Positions 9,120-17,702 of a DNA stretch of 64,000 nucleotides are shown here, one piece after another. Every line of letters begins with the position of its first letter. Position 1 is the stretch's first letter. Position numbers and translations under genes: made by a program. Source of the DNA: CAWDMN01 sp963803155 (GTDB lineage Bacteria; Acidobacteriota; Terriglobia; Versatilivoradales; Versatilivoraceae). The notes under the pieces were generated by a model. The model was not told the origin of the DNA. It worked only from the letters and a program-made list of their open reading frames with translations, and did no database searches. The stretch covers positions 194,987 to 258,986 of the forward strand of contig CAWDMN010000034.1 of assembly GCA_963803155.1 (NCBI GenBank), written 5' to 3'.

Positions 9120-9710
9120 ATGAAAATACATCCAATATTCACCGATTTCTTGATGGCAATGATCTTTTTGGTTTATGCCACAAATTCTTTTGCCGAGAAT
9201 CAACCGCATCCTTGGAAATACCAGGCGGAAATTTTCGGCAGCGTGGGCTGGGGGAGTTTTTATCATGGAAACCACAAATATGGGGGTGGGTTCAATTGGA
9301 GTGGTGGTTTGGGGGTTCGCCCCTTTTCTGGTGCCTTGCGAGGATTGGGATTTGAAGGGGAAATCAATGGTCTTCATTTCGCGGGCAGGACCGGCACGGA
9401 TTATGAGTCCAAGGGGGACCGCACCGTGCTGTCCGCGAATGTGCTCTACCACTTTGGCCGGGCCGGCACCCAATTCTTTCTGTTGGGCGGGATTGGCAGC
9501 CTCAAGGCACATTATCATTACCAGGTTCCCGGCTATCTATATCAGGATGAAGGACGCAAGATGAGCTTGAATTTAGGAGCAGGGGTCAAGATAAGACTTG
9601 CTTCTCACTTTTCGATTCGCCCTGAGTTCCGGCTATTCGATACAACCGTAGGCTCCGGGTACAACTGGTCAAGCCCGCAATTTTCTTGTGGAGTGAGCTA
9701 TCACTGGTGA
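9120..9710 (+). CDS. Outer-membrane beta-barrel protein
   Basis: A 196-residue protein with a signal peptide (MKIHPIFTDFLMAMIFLVYA, cleavage probably after NSFA). The mature part is built of amphipathic strands such as KYQAEIFGSVGWGSFYHG, TVLSANVLYHFGRAGTQFFL, LNLGAGVKIRLASHFSIRPE and FSCGVSYHW. It ends on an aromatic residue, the classic signal for barrel insertion by the Bam machinery. Length and strand count fit the OmpA-like transmembrane/outer-membrane-protein beta-barrel domain class. Function is unknown. Pairing with the preceding barrel gene may reflect an old duplication. Confidence 0.78.
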   Translation: MKIHPIFTDFLMAMIFLVYATNSFAENQPHPWKYQAEIFGSVGWGSFYHGNHKYGGGFNWSGGLGVRPFSGALRGLGFEGEINGLHFAGRTGTDYESKGDRTVLSANVLYHFGRAGTQFFLLGGIGSLKAHYHYQVPGYLYQDEGRKMSLNLGAGVKIRLASHFSIRPEFRLFDTTVGSGYNWSSPQFSCGVSYHW

Positions 9711-9872
9711 ATCATCTAAGAAACTTTTCACCCCTCCTTGTTGATTGTTGAAATTCCGCTGTAATGATACTATTCAGGGCAGAATCACCTTGGGGGATTT
9801 CTTCACCGGAAATAAATTTGGAAGTAACTCAGGGATCATTTTCACCCATTTCAAACTAAGAAGGAGGCATTC

Positions 9873-11027
9873 ATGAAGCAGTTGCTGATCGCCTCGGCTG
9901 GACTTTTATTGTCAATGACTGTTCTTTCTCAAACCCGGGAAGCGAATTCCAATTTTGATGGATTGAATTTGAGTTTGGGCAATCTTTCCCATCTATCGCG
10001 AGCCAAGACCCGCTCCATCAGCCCGGAAAATTTTACAGGCGAGAAAGGGAAGGGTGGAATGGCAACCCAAGGAACCGGTGCTGGTGCTTCACGTGAATTG
10101 GGGCAAGGATGGAAGGTGTCCCCTTCTGTCCAGATTCATTCAAAGCAGGTGTTTACCATAGCTGAAATTCAAGGCCCCGGCGCCATTCAGCATATCTGGA
10201 TGACTCCCACCGGAAACTTTCGGTTCTCCATTTTCCGGATTTACTGGGATGGGGAAACAGAGCCATCTGTTGAAGTGCCTGTCGGCGATTTTTTTGCCTG
10301 TGGCTGGGGAAAATATGCGCAAATCTCCTCCTTGGCAGTTTGTGTCAATCCGGGCAGCGCTTTTAATTGCTACTGGGAAATGCCTTTTCGCAAATCGTGC
10401 CGGATCACGATGGAAAATTTGGACAGCAAGACAATGACATTGTATTACCAAGTGGACTACACCCTCACGGATATTCCCTCGGATGCCGGTTATTTCCATG
10501 CGCAGTTCCGCCGCGCTAATCCACTGCCGATGAAGACCGATTATGTGATTCTGGATGGGATCAAGGGATGGGGACATTATGTGGGGACCTATCTTGCCTG
10601 GGGAGTGCACAACAACGGTTGGTGGGGAGAAGGAGAGATCAAATTTTTCATGGATGGCGATGGAAAATTTCCCACGATTTGCGGGACGGGAACTGAAGAC
10701 TATTTTTGCGGCTCCTATGATTTTGAAAACCCGGAGACTCATCGCTACCAGGAATTTTCAACTCCCTATTCAGGTCTGGCGCAGGTTCTCCGGCCAGATG
10801 GACTCTATCAATCGCAGCAGCGTTTTAGCCTCTACCGCTGGCACTTGATGGATCCCATTCGTTTTGAGAAAGATTTGAAGGTGACGATTCAGGCCCTGGG
10901 TTGGCGGTCTGATGGAAGGTATCTACCTTTGCAAGACGATATTTCTTCGGTGGGAATTTGGTACCAGGCCGAACCGCATGCCCCATTCCCCATACTCCCG
11001 GCCAAAGATTTTCTGGAGATCAACTGA
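9873..11027 (+). CDS. Secreted DUF2961/GH172-family protein
   Basis: A 384-residue protein with a signal peptide (MKQLLIASAGLLLSMTVLSQ) and a strong AAGGAGG site. It matches the DUF2961 family, now GH172 by established classification, whose characterised members act on fructofuranose and arabinofuranose linkages. The hallmark GTGTEDYF is at about residues 271-278, where the acidic residues are expected to be catalytic. Other conserved stretches are IQGPGAIQHIWMT near the front and GWWGEGEIKFFMDGD in the middle. By homology it hydrolyses or rearranges furanose sugars in the periplasm or outside the cell. The exact substrate cannot be read. It stands alone, downstream of the barrel genes and just before the accessory island. 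Confidence 0.82.
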   Translation: MKQLLIASAGLLLSMTVLSQTREANSNFDGLNLSLGNLSHLSRAKTRSISPENFTGEKGKGGMATQGTGAGASRELGQGWKVSPSVQIHSKQVFTIAEIQGPGAIQHIWMTPTGNFRFSIFRIYWDGETEPSVEVPVGDFFACGWGKYAQISSLAVCVNPGSAFNCYWEMPFRKSCRITMENLDSKTMTLYYQVDYTLTDIPSDAGYFHAQFRRANPLPMKTDYVILDGIKGWGHYVGTYLAWGVHNNGWWGEGEIKFFMDGDGKFPTICGTGTEDYFCGSYDFENPETHRYQEFSTPYSGLAQVLRPDGLYQSQQRFSLYRWHLMDPIRFEKDLKVTIQALGWRSDGRYLPLQDDISSVGIWYQAEPHAPFPILPAKDFLEIN

Positions 11028-11177
11028 AGAACCGAAGGAGAATTATGAATTCAGACTTCTGAACTCGAGCGAGATTGGCAGACTCATTTTAGACGAAATC
11101 CTGCCAATGGATTGCCGGATGCGTCAGCTCATCGAGATGACGCATCTTTTTTTCAGGCTGGAATAAAACCAAATTAA

Positions 11178-12119
11178 AATTCACCATTCAGAATTTCCGC
11201 CTTCAATTCCACCGGGGCAGCAGCTGAACTTCCTCGATGGGGACCTGCTCTGTTTCAAGCCCGGCCTTCTTCCATCCCCCAAATCCTCCGCGGATCACAT
11301 GGGCCACAAACCCCTCCTCCTTCAAAACTTGCGCCACACGGGCGCTGGTGGCCTCATGTAGTCAAGTGCAGTAAAGATAGATTTCCTTCTCCTTGGGCAG
11401 GCGATGCATTTCCGCGAGGATGCGATTGGGTTCGATGCGAAGGGACCCCTTAATTCGCCGGGCCTTCGGGTCATAATAACCGTGGCTGCGAACGTCGACG
11501 AGCAAGTTATTATCCATCCAGTCGGGAGATTTCATCTTTTCCGCTAACTCTGCTGCCGCGATACGCGGCCACTTGCGGAAAAGACGAAATTTTCGATACT
11601 GCCGGATCCTGTAAAAAAAGTAGACAATTAATCCGGCAATCAGCAAGACGATGAAACCTTTCTTCAACGAATAAAAACCGTCGATGACGCTGGCGACCAA
11701 ATGGCTGAAAACGTAACCGAAGCCAGAATAAAGGAGGATGTAGAGAAATGAACCCAATGAGTCCAGGGCGCAGAATTGCGCGGGAGGCATGTTCAAGCTC
11801 CCAGCCATTGGGACAGTCATTAAACCCATTCCAGGGAAAAATTTCGAAAACACTAATGCAGCTCGTCCGCGTTTGTAAAAAGACTCCGCCGATTTGAAGA
11901 TGCAATTTTCCGGACTAGCGGATAATCGGCAAACCAATCCTAAAATAGCCCAACCAGTATAACGGCCAGCCATGAAAAGCAGGAAGTCGCCGGCTTGCAT
12001 GCTGGTGAAGGCGGCCAGGATCATTGCAGGGAAATTCAAGATGCCAAAGTGGGCGGCCGCGCCGGCGGTGATCAAAATAGGGGCGGATGGGATGGGCAAT
12101 CCCAGGGATTCAAGAAAAA
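11178..12119. repeat. Long direct repeat, copy 1 (DedA-rhodanese segment)
   Basis: This 942-bp block recurs in the same orientation at 20975-21916. Reading them side by side I see only four differences, at 12055, 12058, 12079 and 12082. All fall in third codon positions of the DedA gene and leave the protein unchanged. Divergence is abrupt on both sides. Confidence 0.9.
11203..12119 (-). pseudogene. DedA-rhodanese gene, 5'-truncated copy
   Basis: This is the copy of the gene at 21000-21974 that has lost its start: the first 18 or so codons (MEEILHLLQQYGYWLIFF) are replaced by unrelated GA-rich sequence beyond 12119. An internal Met at 12099 could start a shorter product, but that would lack part of the first membrane helix. 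The remainder is intact, including the in-frame TGA at 11362-11364 and the 52 codons beyond it (to the stop at 11203-11205) that encode the last part of the rhodanese domain. It marks the left edge of the accessory island, with the full gene at the right edge. It is probably non-functional, although recombination with the full copy is possible. Confidence 0.8.
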
Positions 12120-12120
12120 A

Positions 12121-12175
12121 GCCTGAGAAAGTAGTGAGAAAGTAGGAAAGTAGGGAAAGTAGGGAAAGTGGTGCC
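12121..12175. repeat. GA-rich tandem repeat
   Basis: Units of the form GAAAGTAGG are repeated with 8-9 bp spacing (GAAAGTAGGAAAGTAGGG and following), directly between the broken DedA copy and the RAYT element. It also contains an extra GTGCCTG, the outer sequence of the adjacent element ends. Confidence 0.6.
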
Positions 12176-12193
12176 TGTAAGGCCAGGAAAGTA

Positions 12194-13262
12194 GTGCCTG
12201 TCTTGAATATTTGAATATTTAAAGCTTTTCCCTGAGATGGGCGACCAATTCATCTGTAAGATGGGGATTGTGGCGCAACCGGGAGTCAAAACGGTGGTTG
12301 GCATGACTGATTGCGGAGGCGGTTATCCGTAAAAATCGCGCCACCTCCGCGGTGGGATAAAACATAATTCGGGTCGCCACATGAATCAACTGTTCGCGAA
12401 CAGAAGTTTGTCTTCTCACCCCTTTTTCCCGAAAGCACAATTCCTCCAGGGACAAGCCCGCCGCTTGACACAGGATCTCAGCCAATTTTGGCAGCGGCGG
12501 TTTCCTACCCGTATATCCCCGACGCCGCCCCCGCCGGGGCTCACCCTCCTGGGTCACCTGCTTGACAAATTCTTGGCTCCCCAGAATTGATAATGCTTCG
12601 GCGGGATAGAGCTGATCGCAAGTCAAATCGGAAGCCTGCGAGAGAAATTCCAACAAGCGTTGGCGGGGCCTGTTCCCAAACAGTGCCAAAACATCGGCTT
12701 GGTGCAGCCATTCATTTTTGCTTACCCCTAAATAGACCGGCAAGCTGCTCCACGCCCACTCATGCGGCTGCTTCACCAGCCGGGCCCGCACCGGATTGAG
12801 ATGGAGGTAGCGAATCAGAGCCAGAAGATAGGCCTGTTTGTCACAGAGTATGCCCCGGAATCGCCCTTGGAAAACATGCCCCACTTTGCGATATTTCTTG
12901 TTGAAATAGATGGCATACTGGGTTTCCAGTGAACGCATCGCACTGGATACCGGCTGTTCCTGTTGTTGGATCAGAATATGGAAATGGTTGGGAATTAGAC
13001 AATATCCATGGACGAGCACACCGTATCGCTCGCAGGCGTCCCCTAGGCATTTCAGCATCTGCTGATAATCCTTCTCTTCGCAGAAGATCTTCTCCCGGCG
13101 ATTGCCCCGGTTGATGCAGTGGAAAAATGCCCCTGGATAATATATTCGAAGGCCCCGTCCCATCTCCAGCTCCGACCCGGAACAACTTGTTCCTGATTTT
13201 CTTTGTATTGATTTAAGTCTATCCCCCTTCTTAAAAATATTCAAATATTCATGACAGGCACC
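12194..13262. mobile_element. RAYT transposable element with terminal inverted repeats
   Basis: The element is bounded by GTGCCTGTCTTGAATATT... (12194-12220) and its reverse complement (13235-13261), a 27-bp inverted repeat with one mismatch. Each end itself contains the small repeat GAATATTTGAATATTT. The interior is a REP-associated tyrosine transposase gene on the minus strand. No target-site duplication is evident, as expected for HUH/Y1 enzymes. The same ends bound a 344-bp derivative at 17703-18046. The right end abuts, and provides the apparent ATG of, the RHS frame that follows, so it probably inserted into that gene. Confidence 0.85.
12219..13163 (-). CDS. REP-associated tyrosine transposase (Y1/HUH, RAYT)
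   Basis: A 314-residue transposase of the IS200-like Y1 class. The start at 13163 (MGRGLRIYYPGAFFHCINRG) is preferred over an upstream TTG because the related fragment at 17948 begins at the same residue. Landmarks are HCINRGNRREKIF, the HUH metal-binding motif NHFHILI, the region RYLHLNPVRARLV where the nucleophilic Tyr of the family lies, and a C-terminal DnaA-like helix-turn-helix (AEVARFLRITASAISHANHR). By family knowledge these enzymes nick single-stranded DNA at REP-type hairpins and mobilise short palindromic elements. Here the stop codon falls inside the left terminal repeat. The gene appears intact and could act on the derivative element 4.4 kb away. Confidence 0.9.
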   Translation of the reverse strand: MGRGLRIYYPGAFFHCINRGNRREKIFCEEKDYQQMLKCLGDACERYGVLVHGYCLIPNHFHILIQQQEQPVSSAMRSLETQYAIYFNKKYRKVGHVFQGRFRGILCDKQAYLLALIRYLHLNPVRARLVKQPHEWAWSSLPVYLGVSKNEWLHQADVLALFGNRPRQRLLEFLSQASDLTCDQLYPAEALSILGSQEFVKQVTQEGEPRRGRRRGYTGRKPPLPKLAEILCQAAGLSLEELCFREKGVRRQTSVREQLIHVATRIMFYPTAEVARFLRITASAISHANHRFDSRLRHNPHLTDELVAHLREKL

Positions 13263-14789
13263 ACACTCCTACTTTCGCAACAAATATACCGCGGAGCTTA
13301 TCAAAGTCAGCCCGCAAGCGACGTCACTCAAGATTATAGCTACGACCCACTGAATCGGCTGCAAACCGCGAGTGAAGTGCTCAGTGGAACTAACACTAAT
13401 ACATGGTATCCCATTGCCTATGGACTGGATGCTTTGGGCAACCGTTGGATTAATGCTGGAAGCTTCATTCAGCAATCGGATTTGACTCCTGCTGCGTCAA
13501 CCGATTTTAACACCAGCACGAACCGGCTGCAGACCAGCCTGGGGTGGCAGTATGACTCTGCCGGGAACTTGACGCAGGACAAGCAAGGCAACCAAATGGC
13601 ATATGACGCGGAAAACCACCTCAAGCAATTTACACTCGCAGGGGGAGGATCCACGACCACTTACTTTTATGATGGAGAGGGACGGCGGGTGCAAAAAACC
13701 ACTGGCTCCAGCACGGTCACTTACGTGTATAATGCCGGTGGGCAATTGATCGCGGAATATGGAGGGACTCCCTCAAGCACGGGAGGCACCCAATATCCAT
13801 CGGCAGATCACTTGGGAAGCACGCGGGTGGTTACCGACAGTTCTGGCACTGAGGTCAAGCGGTACGATTATCTCCTCTATGGGGAAGAAATCCTGGTGCG
13901 TGGATCGAATTATGGATCCCGATTCAGCTATTCGCACCCCTTGTATAATCAAGCTGGCGATCTGGCGATGGACCGTATGCACCAGAAGTTCACCGCGAAA
14001 GAACGCGATACCGAATCGGGACTCGATTACTTCCTCGCCCGGTACTACTCCGGTGCCCAGGGAAGGTTCATGACGCCCGATCCGTTGCTGAACAGTGGGC
14101 GTCCTCGCAATCCGCAAACTTGGAATCGTTACGCCTACACCCTCAACAATCCTCTGAAGTTCGTGGATCCCACTGGACTGTATGAATGGGCCGCCAATAC
14201 CTGTGCGAGCGACGACAAAAGGTGCAACAAGCAGTACCAGCAGAACCAGCAAAAGTTTCGAGATGCGTTAGCAAATGTTGAGAAGGCTCGCGATTCATTT
14301 GAGCAAGGATCGAAGGAGTACAACCGACTTGATGCCGCATTGAAGGCTTACGGCAAGGAAGGAGAGGCCAACAACGTAAGTGTGGAGTTCGGCGCTGTGA
14401 AGAAGAACGGAGCAGCCGAAACCATACCGATGAACAACAATACATCTTGGTTGGTGCGATTCGATACTAGCAAGATCAGCGGTGGCTCAACGGATTGGGC
14501 TTCAGCTTCCGGACATGAAGGAACTCACGTGGGTGACTTTCGCATGCCGCTCGACACATTCATGAAGCAATCGCCGTTCTCGATGGAGTATCGCGGCTAC
14601 GAGACCTCGGCATGGACGGCGCAGGGTCTAGGAGCGAGTCGTCTAAGTTTCAGCGGAAACGTCATCTGGAATAGCAGTTGGGCAGAGGCAGATCGGGCGA
14701 CGCTTCGTGATAAAGCAATCACCAAAGAGGTTGTGGATCAATATCCTGACCACCCGGAGACACAGCCCCACAACCCATTACCGGATTAA
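13251..14789 (+). CDS. RHS/YD-repeat protein, 5'-truncated, with HExxH C-terminal domain
   Basis: The C-terminal 512 residues of an RHS protein. YD units are visible (DYSYDPLNRLQT, QYDSAGNLTQD, TYFYDGEGRRVQK, TYVYNAGGQLIAEYG), followed by the conserved core boundary FTAKERDTESGLDYFLARYY ending NNPLKFVDPTGL near residue 310. After the core comes a roughly 200-residue variable tip with HEGTH at 422-426, an HExxH zinc-peptidase signature. By RHS logic this tip is a toxin enclosed in the shell and released on contact, so a metallopeptidase toxin is inferred. The apparent ATG lies inside the end of the RAYT element, so the native N-terminus is lost and the gene is probably a silenced remnant. A small TonB-like gene follows 14 bp later. 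Confidence 0.75.
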   Translation: MTGTTLLLSQQIYRGAYQSQPASDVTQDYSYDPLNRLQTASEVLSGTNTNTWYPIAYGLDALGNRWINAGSFIQQSDLTPAASTDFNTSTNRLQTSLGWQYDSAGNLTQDKQGNQMAYDAENHLKQFTLAGGGSTTTYFYDGEGRRVQKTTGSSTVTYVYNAGGQLIAEYGGTPSSTGGTQYPSADHLGSTRVVTDSSGTEVKRYDYLLYGEEILVRGSNYGSRFSYSHPLYNQAGDLAMDRMHQKFTAKERDTESGLDYFLARYYSGAQGRFMTPDPLLNSGRPRNPQTWNRYAYTLNNPLKFVDPTGLYEWAANTCASDDKRCNKQYQQNQQKFRDALANVEKARDSFEQGSKEYNRLDAALKAYGKEGEANNVSVEFGAVKKNGAAETIPMNNNTSWLVRFDTSKISGGSTDWASASGHEGTHVGDFRMPLDTFMKQSPFSMEYRGYETSAWTAQGLGASRLSFSGNVIWNSSWAEADRATLRDKAITKEVVDQYPDHPETQPHNPLPD

Positions 14790-14803
14790 GGAGGAGACCT
14801 GTG

Positions 14804-15265
14804 ATGAAACTCCTTAACACCTCTACCGTTCTCTTGCTGTGCTCGGTGATGTTAGCGGGTCAAAACAAAACCGGAGTCGAGCAGCAAATGAGAGTTGCTC
14901 CGCCATCGGTCGCCGCAGCTGCAGTTCCCCTTTACCCGCCACTGGCACGTGTGGCGCGGATCGAAGGGGTCGTTCATGTGAAAGTTACAACGGATGGGCA
15001 CAAAGTAATCGCCACACAGCCCGAGGACGGTCACAAGATTTTGGTAGCGGCGGCTGAGGCTAATGCCAAGACATGGGAGTTTGCAACCCATGAGCCGACC
15101 ACGTTTACGGTTACGTATCATTACAAACTCGTCGCTGAGTCAAAAGAGAACCCCTACGGCCCAACGGTTATCCTGCGACTGCCGACCGAAGTGGAAGTGT
15201 CTACGACACCTATCCTCATAAGTGACCCTGCACCCGATCTCAGACCGGAAACGCGGAAGAAGTAG
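14804..15265 (+). CDS. Small secreted TonB C-terminal-like protein behind RHS
   Basis: A 153-residue protein with a signal peptide or lipoprotein-like leader (MKLLNTSTVLLLCSVMLAGQ). A TonB/TolA C-terminal-type fold is suggested by YPPLARVARIEGVVHVKV, GHKILVAAAEANAKTWEF and a following beta strand. AAGGAGG at 14788-14794 serves either GTG 14801 or ATG 14804. I use the ATG. The position directly after a toxin-tipped RHS gene is where an immunity gene is expected, and export to the periplasm would fit that role. The TonB-like fold argues instead for an unrelated energy-transducer fragment. Both remain open. A strong terminator follows about 100 bp downstream. Confidence 0.6.
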   Translation: MKLLNTSTVLLLCSVMLAGQNKTGVEQQMRVAPPSVAAAAVPLYPPLARVARIEGVVHVKVTTDGHKVIATQPEDGHKILVAAAEANAKTWEFATHEPTTFTVTYHYKLVAESKENPYGPTVILRLPTEVEVSTTPILISDPAPDLRPETRKK

Positions 15266-15363
15266 AAATCAGACAATGAGAAGCCGGGGCCTGATCTCGT
15301 TTTTCTGTGTTAGCCGGCAAAATCCTTACTGAATCGGCATCTTGAACGGTTTTCAATAAGGCT

Positions 15364-15410
15364 GCCGCCACGGCGAAGAAAGCGCGAAGACGTGGCGGCT
15401 CTTTTCTTTT
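15364..15410 (+). terminator. Rho-independent terminator
   Basis: A perfect 9-bp stem, GCCGCCACG (15364-15372) with CGTGGCGGC (15391-15399), has an 18-nt loop and is followed by TCTTTTCTTTTAA. It closes the RHS/TonB-like unit. Confidence 0.78.
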
Positions 15411-15540
15411 AATCCCCCCGTGCCCGTTTTCCTATGCTAAACTGCCCATGTCTTTTTCTTTTTTAGCCGCCGAAACAACATATTCTTTCCGAAAATCGTG
15501 CTCAGATCTTTGACAATCGATTTATTGATATTGCTGGGGT

Positions 15541-15882
15541 TTGAAGAGGAATTACACGTTCTTAACCGCGAAAGAACGCGATACCGAATCCGGCCTCGAT
15601 TACTTCGGGGCTAGATACTTCTCCGGAGCCCAGGGACGCTTCACCAGTCCGGATTGGTCAGATAAACCCGAAACAGTACCATATGCACATTTTGGTGATC
15701 CTCAGACTCTAAATTTGTATGCATATGTCAGGAATAATCCATGTGCACTGGTAGATCCAGATGGCCATGGCCTTTTGGATTGGCTATTTAATAAGATTAG
15801 CCTACCTCCCCTCCACCGCCTCCACCGCCAAATCCCGCACTTGACCCGGGTACTCCATCTTCTCCTCAGTTCCCACTCGTGA
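15541..15882 (+). pseudogene. Orphan RHS core tip, frameshifted
   Basis: A fragment containing the RHS core boundary (FLTAKERDTESGLDYFGARY through LNLYAYVRNNPCALVDPDGH), without the upstream YD repeats. An in-frame TGA lies just 5' of the TTG at 15541, so it is not the end of a longer gene in place. After NKISLPP the frame enters a proline-coding run. In the next frame this run reads as a PPPPPPPNPALDPGTPSSP-like linker leading straight into the downstream toxin domain. One single-base shift in that C-rich run would join the two into one protein. This can be a mutation, a base-calling error or, less likely, slippage. The layout is that of a displaced RHS C-terminal cassette. Confidence 0.65.
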
Positions 15883-16340
15883 GTGCTCAAGACCAAGCGA
15901 GGACAAATCCAGAAAACCAACCTACCGCCGAAGCAACATATTGCAATATAGCAACAGCACAAACTGCGGATGCTCTTAATGCTCCCATGGGACCTCTAAC
16001 AACTCAACTCCCGAACGGACAAAGTCGTACTGCTTTGGCTAATGAAATGAATAGTAATTTGTCCAATTCATCGCAATATCGTGAAGTGACTCCACAAGAA
16101 GCCCAACGATTGGCAAATGAGGGGAAAGTAGTAATCGCGGTTCAACCGGCAAAAGATCATGGCCATATTGCAACTGTACGACCGGATAATTTATTCTACG
16201 AGACGCCACCATCTCGGGGATCGGGACCTGTAATTAATAATGTTGGCCGCAATGTTGGAATCGTTAGGGCAAGTGCGACCAAGGCAGCTGATCGTGCATT
16301 TAGACCAGAACCGCTCCCGAAATACTACACTACAAAATAG
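15879..16340 (+). CDS. RHS C-terminal toxin domain, predicted Cys/His peptidase or amidase
   Basis: A 153-residue frame (GTG at 15879, no clear Shine-Dalgarno) that continues upstream into the proline linker of the RHS fragment. Key positions are Cys in EATYCNIATAQ, the helical stretch ALANEMNSNLSNS, the motif EAQRLANEGKVVIAV, and His in DHGHIATVRPD, then GPVINNVGRNVG. The order Cys, then HGH on a strand, then Asn recalls NlpC/P60- or CHAP-like papain-fold hydrolases that cut peptidoglycan peptides. The match is to the pattern, not to a named family. The partner gene 9 bp downstream encodes an exported protein, which fits a toxin acting in the periplasm. Base composition here is more AT-rich than in the core genome, suggesting transfer. 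Confidence 0.6.
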   Translation: MSAQDQARTNPENQPTAEATYCNIATAQTADALNAPMGPLTTQLPNGQSRTALANEMNSNLSNSSQYREVTPQEAQRLANEGKVVIAVQPAKDHGHIATVRPDNLFYETPPSRGSGPVINNVGRNVGIVRASATKAADRAFRPEPLPKYYTTK

Positions 16341-16349
16341 GAGATTTAC

Positions 16350-16919
16350 GTGCGAGTAATCTTTTTGTTGGTTTTGTTAGTGGAATTCGGATATGGTCAA
16401 TCCACTTTAAACGGTCGTTGGTGGAAAAAGGCTGATGATGAAATTCGAAAAGGAGCCATTGATGGAATTGTTGATTGCCTAAAATGGGAAAGGGGCAAAG
16501 AATTGCCCTCGCTCAGCCTTTCAGCACTCAAAGAAAAAGTGAATGATTTTTATAGAAATGGTTCGTTGAAAAAACCCATTCAAGAAGTGCTTTTAAACTT
16601 ATCCAATATTCCGAAAAGCTCTCGAACTGGTGGAGAGGATTATAGCAAGGAAAAGCATGGCATTTTCGATGGACAATATTGGGGCTCAGCCAGCGTCGAG
16701 CAACAAAATGGATTTGTGGAAGGATATCTTTCTTGTATCGAATGTTCTCTCTCTCATAGTGAATCAGCAGCAACTATAGTTGCAGGAGTCTCTCGATGGT
16801 ACGAGACTCACACCAGCTCTTCTGCTTGGGATAAAAAAGTTGCTGACATTATCCAAAAAGTGGTTCAAAAAAAAGATGCAATTAATCCATTGATCAAAGT
16901 CAATTACATTTCCCAATGA
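16350..16919 (+). CDS. Exported candidate immunity protein for the RHS toxin
   Basis: A 189-residue protein starting at GTG 16350 with AGGAGA six bases upstream. It has a signal peptide (MRVIFLLVLLVEFGYG, then QSTL). The mature chain appears to hold two related halves: GRWWKKADDEIRKGAIDGIV with DCLKWE, and GQYWGSASVEQQNGFVEGYL with SCIECS. Each reads as an aromatic W/Y pair followed by a G-x-x-(D/E)-G-x-x-x-C helix. A Cys in each half could form a disulfide. Export, tight linkage to the toxin and low GC all fit an immunity protein neutralising a periplasmic cell-wall enzyme, as Tai/Rap1a proteins do. I do not recognise the family and the role is inferred from position and export. Confidence 0.6.
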   Translation: MRVIFLLVLLVEFGYGQSTLNGRWWKKADDEIRKGAIDGIVDCLKWERGKELPSLSLSALKEKVNDFYRNGSLKKPIQEVLLNLSNIPKSSRTGGEDYSKEKHGIFDGQYWGSASVEQQNGFVEGYLSCIECSLSHSESAATIVAGVSRWYETHTSSSAWDKKVADIIQKVVQKKDAINPLIKVNYISQ

Positions 16920-17143
16920 CGACAATTACACTTCCCGTTTTTTTGGGTTAAAAATCATCATCATCTCGTTTGTTTTTTCGTATTTGGTGGTTCCCTTTTT
17001 GCGCCACCAAAGAAAAGGGGCGGCGGCCATTGCCTCATTAAAAATTGAACCGTCCCGGGATAATGCCTCATCGAAAAATCGAACCCAAGAAAGTAAGATT
17101 TCCGATGAGGCAATGGGTGGTTTCCTCTCTTTCATTCAGTTGC

Positions 17144-17702
17144 TCAGTTAATCTCTGACTGCATTTTTGCCCACTGGGCTTCCAGCCTTTTTAACTGAAT
17201 CTTCAGATGAGCTCGATGACTATCCGCCAACGGTTGATTTTGAATTTCTCCAATCAGCGGTTCAAAGTAAGCCAAACTTCCGATTGGAGCCGAAGCCGCG
17301 CCGTTCATCCAAGAAACATATTTGCGGCAAGCTCCCAGCAAAAAGGCGTCTTCGACCGTGGCCAGAGAGATGCCGCGGGTTTCCAGTTGCCGAGCCCGCC
17401 GGGATTCAGCTGGACTAAACTGGCCCATGCCGCACCCCAGAGAAAGATAAGCCTGACGAACCGACTCCACATAATTACTGCATCCGACCGTGGAAATCTC
17501 TGGTGGAGTCCGATCATAGGGCCAATAAGCATCCGTAATTTCAAAGCGGGTTACGGCAAACTGATTCGTACCTGATTCCACCCGGCAGACTTGTTTACTT
17601 TTTGACTCCTCCACATAACGGCCCAGAATGCGCCGGGACTTTCCTAGCGACCGGGCCAAACTGCGTTGACTCAGCTGGCAACCGCCCGTCTGACGGAATT
17701 TG
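17144..17702 (-). pseudogene. HTH-containing protein of unknown function, cut by MITE
   Basis: An open frame reads in from the edge of the RAYT-derived element at 17703 and ends at 17144. The first visible residues, FRQTGGCQLSQRSLARSLGK, followed by SRRILGRYVEE, look like a DNA-binding helix-turn-helix. The C-terminal part has CRKYVSWMNGAASAPIGSLA and a final basic helix. The 171-codon portion from the first internal ATG (17659) is intact, but the native start is missing. Sequence on the other side of the insertion (minus strand from about 18110 down, LKSEVCFLRVT) may be the lost N-terminal part. The family seems to accompany mobile DNA, but I cannot name it. Confidence 0.5.

Noticed and set aside
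13251..13400. ATG at 13251 as the native start of the RHS protein
   Set aside because: The ATG belongs to the terminal repeat of the RAYT element and the first visible residues are already within the YD-repeat region.
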